This document shows, piece by piece, positions 13,621-16,578 of a DNA stretch of 16,578 nt. The stretch is from assembly GCF_021648855.1 (NCBI RefSeq), contig NZ_JAKJHX010000001.1:24473-41050 (forward strand), given 5' to 3'. Position 1 is the first letter of the stretch. Each line of letters opens with the position of its first letter. A program made the position numbers and the translations under genes. The notes below the pieces were generated by a model. That model did no database searches. It was not told where the DNA came from and saw only the letters and a list, made by a program, of their open reading frames with translations. The stretch is from Tychonema litorale BBK16. Lineage in GTDB: Bacteria > Cyanobacteriota > Cyanobacteriia > Cyanobacteriales > Microcoleaceae.

Positions 13621-15183
13621 TTAAACGCCTCCTTTTCCCTTCTCCACCTTGGAACCGTGCAGAGCAAAAATCGGAGTCAGAGCGGATTTGCCCTTGAGAG
13701 AAACAGCTCCCAAAGCCTCACAATTGAATTCTGGGGCGATCGCCTCAAACACCCTTTCGCCAATCAAAATTTCATTTTCTCCCGCCTTACTCATCAATCT
13801 AGCGGCCGTATTCACCGTATCTCCCAAGACATTAAACTCCCTGCGTCCCCGTGGTTCGCCAACCTCCGCAGCAAACACGGGCCCCTGGGATAGCCCAATT
13901 TGACAGGTCACATTCACCGCTTGAGCGTCGATAATCGCCGGAGGTAAAGCTGCAATAATATCTCGGATGGCAAGAGCCGCAGTAGCTGCACGACAAGGAT
14001 CATCCGTGTGAGCATCAGGAACACCAAAATAGATCAGCATATCCGAACCGTTCAAGTGTGCGGTTACTTTTTGCAACACGCCTCCTTTAGCTGAGACTAC
14101 AGCATCGATCGACGAAAAAACACGGGAACAAGCCACAATCAAAGTGACTTCTTCTTGCGGTGAAGCTTTGTCGATAGAATCAGGTAGGCCAATTAAATTG
14201 ACAAACATTACCGTTGGTTCAGGAAATTCTGGTGGGATTTTGCGCTGGTTAGCATTTTCTACTAGCAGTCTCAGAATCGGTTTGGGAATATAGCTAGTGA
14301 GGGGTTCAACTCGTTTGACAGCTTCCTGAATTTCTCTGACTAAGCCTGCAACACTGCGATCGAGCAATACTGAACTTGGCATCCGGCGTCTAGTCAAAGT
14401 GATATCATATTCCCCCAGGCGATCGTCCGTCAGATCATCCACCACCAACAAATAACCTGGTGCTCCTGCTTCAAAGCGAAATTGGTCTCCCAAACACAAA
14501 CTAGAATTTGTTGTCAAACTCACCCTTCCCACAGTCCCAGAACCCTCTGCTTGCTTGGCTTGCTGGACTGAATGCCCCAGAAGCACATGAGCCATTCGTA
14601 GCGGTGTACCGATGTCCGCACTAATGTAGCGCCCACAGTGAATGCCTACCCGCATTTTCAGAGACAAAATACCCCGTGCTGTTTCAATACAGGCAAATTT
14701 AGTCATTGCTCGCTGCATCCGCAAACCAGCACGCACGGCTCTAGCTGTATCTTCTTGGTGAATGCCTGCTAAAAACTGCACTAGCATCGCATCTCCGGTA
14801 AATTCCAGCAAATCCCCGCCGGATTTACTGACAATTTCAATCATTGAGGCAAAATAGTCGTTAATTACGCTCAACAGGGTTTGAGCACCTTTGCCTCCCA
14901 GGGCCGCATTTGCTTCCAACAACGACGTAAATCCAGCTAAATCTGTGAATAGTAGTGTGCCTTCTTGCCACTGGTAGCTCACCTCCCCTGGATTGGGGGG
15001 AGATTCCGAAACCTGTTTGGGAACGTAGTCATGAAGGATGTAGCGAAGGGTGCGTAGATGCTCGAAAACGCTCATTAGGGTTGCTGGGGATGAATCCACC
15101 CAAGCAGCGGCGTATAGTGATGCTGGCAGGAGCGATCGCAATCGCAGTTCTATCTCTGCCAATGGAGTATTATAAAACTTCAT
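13621..15183 (-). CDS. Tandem class III adenylate/guanylate cyclase, sAC-type architecture
   Basis: The protein makes a cyclic nucleotide, most likely cAMP, from ATP. Numbering below is from the longest frame (TTG 15231, 536 residues); subtract 16 for ATG 15183. Two cyclase homology domains are visible. Domain 1 (about 90-270) begins GTLLFTDLAGFTSL with metal ligand Asp97 and has GGDLLEFTGDAML with Asp147. Domain 2 (about 338-525) begins PTVMFVNLIG, where Asn345 replaces the first metal Asp, keeps Lys388, and has REFNVLGDTVNTAARL with transition-state Asn474 and Arg478. One active site would thus be assembled from metal ligands of domain 1 and catalytic residues of domain 2, as in animal soluble adenylyl cyclase. 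Asn467 sits where class IIIb enzymes usually have Thr, so base specificity is less certain. There is no membrane segment, so it is cytoplasmic. ATG 15216 is another possible start. Confidence 0.9.
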   Translation of the reverse strand: MKFYNTPLAEIELRLRSLLPASLYAAAWVDSSPATLMSVFEHLRTLRYILHDYVPKQVSESPPNPGEVSYQWQEGTLLFTDLAGFTSLLEANAALGGKGAQTLLSVINDYFASMIEIVSKSGGDLLEFTGDAMLVQFLAGIHQEDTARAVRAGLRMQRAMTKFACIETARGILSLKMRVGIHCGRYISADIGTPLRMAHVLLGHSVQQAKQAEGSGTVGRVSLTTNSSLCLGDQFRFEAGAPGYLLVVDDLTDDRLGEYDITLTRRRMPSSVLLDRSVAGLVREIQEAVKRVEPLTSYIPKPILRLLVENANQRKIPPEFPEPTVMFVNLIGLPDSIDKASPQEEVTLIVACSRVFSSIDAVVSAKGGVLQKVTAHLNGSDMLIYFGVPDAHTDDPCRAATAALAIRDIIAALPPAIIDAQAVNVTCQIGLSQGPVFAAEVGEPRGRREFNVLGDTVNTAARLMSKAGENEILIGERVFEAIAPEFNCEALGAVSLKGKSALTPIFALHGSKVEKGKGGV

Positions 15184-15266
15184 TAAGTTTGTATTAGTAA
15201 GTAATGGTAGTATCATATAGTCAACAAGCAAGAATTATTGCGAACGTTAAAAAATGGAGAGTCTAA

Positions 15267-16130
15267 ATGCAACTAGCAGAGAGACACATCATTAAATCCA
15301 CCGAGAATCGTTTTGTTGAAATTGACGACTTAGCCTTTAAATCCAAAAATTTGTACAACGCGGCTAACTACGTTATCCGTCAAAGTTTTGTCTACGGATG
15401 GGGTTATATCAATTATAACGAAATGAATCGTTTGATGAAATATCATCAAGCATACAAGGAATTACCAGCCAAGGTAAGTCAACAAATATTAATGATATTA
15501 GACAAGAATTGGAAGTCTTTTTTTGAAGCAATCAAAGCTTACAAAATTGAACCCACTAAATTTACTGATCGCCCGAAATTACCGAAGTACAAAGATAAAG
15601 TCAAGGGTCGGAATATTCTCGTCTATACAATCCAGGCGATTAGTAGCAAAGAACTAAAGAAAGGAATTATCAAGCTTTCCGGTACTAATATTTTAATTAA
15701 AACCCAGGTAAAGCCAGAGCGAATTTGTCAAATTAGATTAGTGCCAAAATGTGATTCTTATGTAATTGAGGTAATTTACGATGCCTATACTGAGCCGGAG
15801 TCCACCCTTGATGAAAACCAAAAAGAATTAGTAGCTAGTATTGATTTAGGGATGAATAATTTAGTGGCGTTAACTTCAAATCAGCCGGGATTTGTCCCTT
15901 TACTGATTAACGGGCGACCACTGAAATCAATCAATCAATTCTACAACAAGCGTAAGGCACAACTGCAATCTCAATTAAAAGGAAATCGCTTCTCCTCATC
16001 ACGGATTCAACGCCTGACTCGTTGTCGCAATCAAAAAGTTGATAACTACTTGCACCACAGCAGTCGGCAGATCATCAATCTGCTCGAATCACAAGGGATT
16101 GGGACGCTAGTTTATTCTGAAAAAAGGTAA
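15267..16130 (+). pseudogene. tnpB: TnpB (IS200/IS605-type RNA-guided nuclease), C-terminally truncated
   Basis: TnpB is the RNA-guided nuclease carried by IS200/IS605-family elements. The first 280 residues fit the family: an N-terminal RNA-binding region with KSKNLYNAANYVIRQSF (25-41), LPAKVSQQILMILDKNWKSF (66-85) and the RuvC I segment ASIDLGMNNLVALTSN (190-205) with catalytic Asp193. YNKRKAQLQSQLKG (226-239) and YLHHSSRQIINLLESQGI (261-278) follow. The frame then stops after GTLVYSEKR at 287, exactly where the RuvC II Glu motif would begin. RuvC II, the zinc-ribbon and RuvC III Asp are missing, about 110-130 residues. The cut also removes the 3' end and right element end that normally encode the guide RNA. 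GGAG at 15256-15259 gives a good ribosome binding site for ATG 15267. No tnpA is adjacent. I regard it as a non-functional remnant. Confidence 0.88.
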
Positions 16131-16242
16131 GTCTTATCCCACTGGGCTATGTTGTATCTAAATTAATGAATATATCTACATAAAATATGATAATTTTCCT
16201 GTTGTTCAATACCACACAAGCCAATCAAATAGGAGATAAATT

Positions 16243-16461
16243 ATGCAGCATCCTGGGTTGCTCGATCCCCCTTTACTCAGAGCAGCAAAGACAGCCTATC
16301 GTCGGCATCTAGAATTACATTCCGAGCAGATCCAGCGTCCGATCGGTGTAGTAGTATGTCAAGGGAGCGATCGCGGTCAGTTGATTTTTACTTCGCAGCC
16401 AGTCTTGTTGCCCGGAGAATTTTTTGTGACTTTTGAAGAGATTGAATCGCAAATGTATTAG
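16243..16461 (+). CDS. Small hypothetical protein (72 aa)
   Basis: I do not recognise a named family. The protein is 72 residues, with PGLLDPPLLRAAKTAYRRHL (4-23), a hydrophobic segment RPIGVVVCQGSDRGQLIFTS (32-51) and VLLPGEFFVTFEEIESQMY at the C-terminus. AGGAG at 16231-16235 is a clear ribosome binding site for ATG 16243, which supports a real gene. No signal peptide or transmembrane helix is evident. It follows the truncated TnpB after a 112-bp AT-rich spacer in which I see no TnpB remnant. A heptamer array starts five bases after its stop codon. Confidence 0.65.
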   Translation: MQHPGLLDPPLLRAAKTAYRRHLELHSEQIQRPIGVVVCQGSDRGQLIFTSQPVLLPGEFFVTFEEIESQMY

Positions 16462-16466
16462 TTATT

Positions 16467-16557
16467 GGGAATGGGGAATGGGGAATGGGGCATGGGGCAT
16501 GGGGCATGGGGAATGGGGCATGGGGCATGGGGCATGGGGCATGGGGCATGGGGCATG
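16467..16557. repeat. Heptanucleotide tandem array, 13 units (GGGAATG / GGGCATG)
   Basis: Thirteen exact 7-bp units run without interruption: units 1-3 and 7 are GGGAATG, the other nine are GGGCATG. The array begins five bases after the stop of the small hypothetical gene. A related array in the opposite orientation is at 11974-12008. Confidence 0.95.
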
Positions 16558-16578
16558 ATTATTTTTTATTTGTTAATG

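Noticed and set aside
16131..16242. Remaining 3' part of tnpB after a frameshift
   Set aside because: None of the three plus-strand frames shows the zinc-ribbon or a RuvC motif here.
16467..16557. CRISPR array
   Set aside because: A 7-bp unit without spacers is a simple tandem repeat.

Overview
The window looks like a chromosomal stretch from a filamentous cyanobacterium of the Oscillatoria/Microcoleus type. At least eight perfect HIP1 octamers (GCGATCGC, e.g. 4154, 5156, 8922, 9176, 11058, 13736, 15132, 16367) are present, where chance predicts about one per 65 kb. CGATCG is frequent throughout, spacers are filled with short palindromic repeats of cyanobacterial style, and several proteins read like cyanobacterial families. 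This is inference from composition and recalled families; no search was run.

Layout, left to right: the 3' end of a gene for a coiled-coil-like protein with an exact 7-residue repeat (3-602, cut by the window edge); a GT9 glycosyltransferase (minus) divergent from ispD (plus); a Uma2-type PD-(D/E)XK protein; a SWIM zinc-finger protein and a large SNF2 helicase on the minus strand, which probably work together; a SAM-dependent methyltransferase (minus); a broken remnant of a caspase-family gene with its C-terminal Tudor/agenet-like domain; a GT2-like glycosyltransferase (minus); a LysR regulator (minus) divergent from two small plus-strand genes, the second resembling DUF2917; an exported or anchored TPR protein; a tandem class III nucleotide cyclase (minus) convergent with it; a TnpB lacking its C-terminal third; and a small hypothetical protein followed by a 13-unit heptanucleotide repeat at the right edge.

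The genes mostly stand alone or in pairs rather than in one long operon. Plausible functional units are SNF2 plus SWIM, LysR plus its divergent small genes, and possibly the cyclase as a self-contained pseudo-heterodimer built like animal soluble adenylyl cyclase. Nearly every spacer holds at least one dispersed palindrome. Two families (core ACGGCAnTGCCGT and core TTCCCAGGCnnnGCCTGGGAA) recur at five and three loci.

I see no CRISPR array, tRNA, rRNA, prophage or clearly new multi-gene defence system. The observations most worth a second look are the caspase remnant, the residue swaps in the tandem cyclase, the 60-bp duplication whose palindrome carries a paired compensatory change, the expanding 21-bp in-frame repeat at the left edge, and the truncated TnpB.
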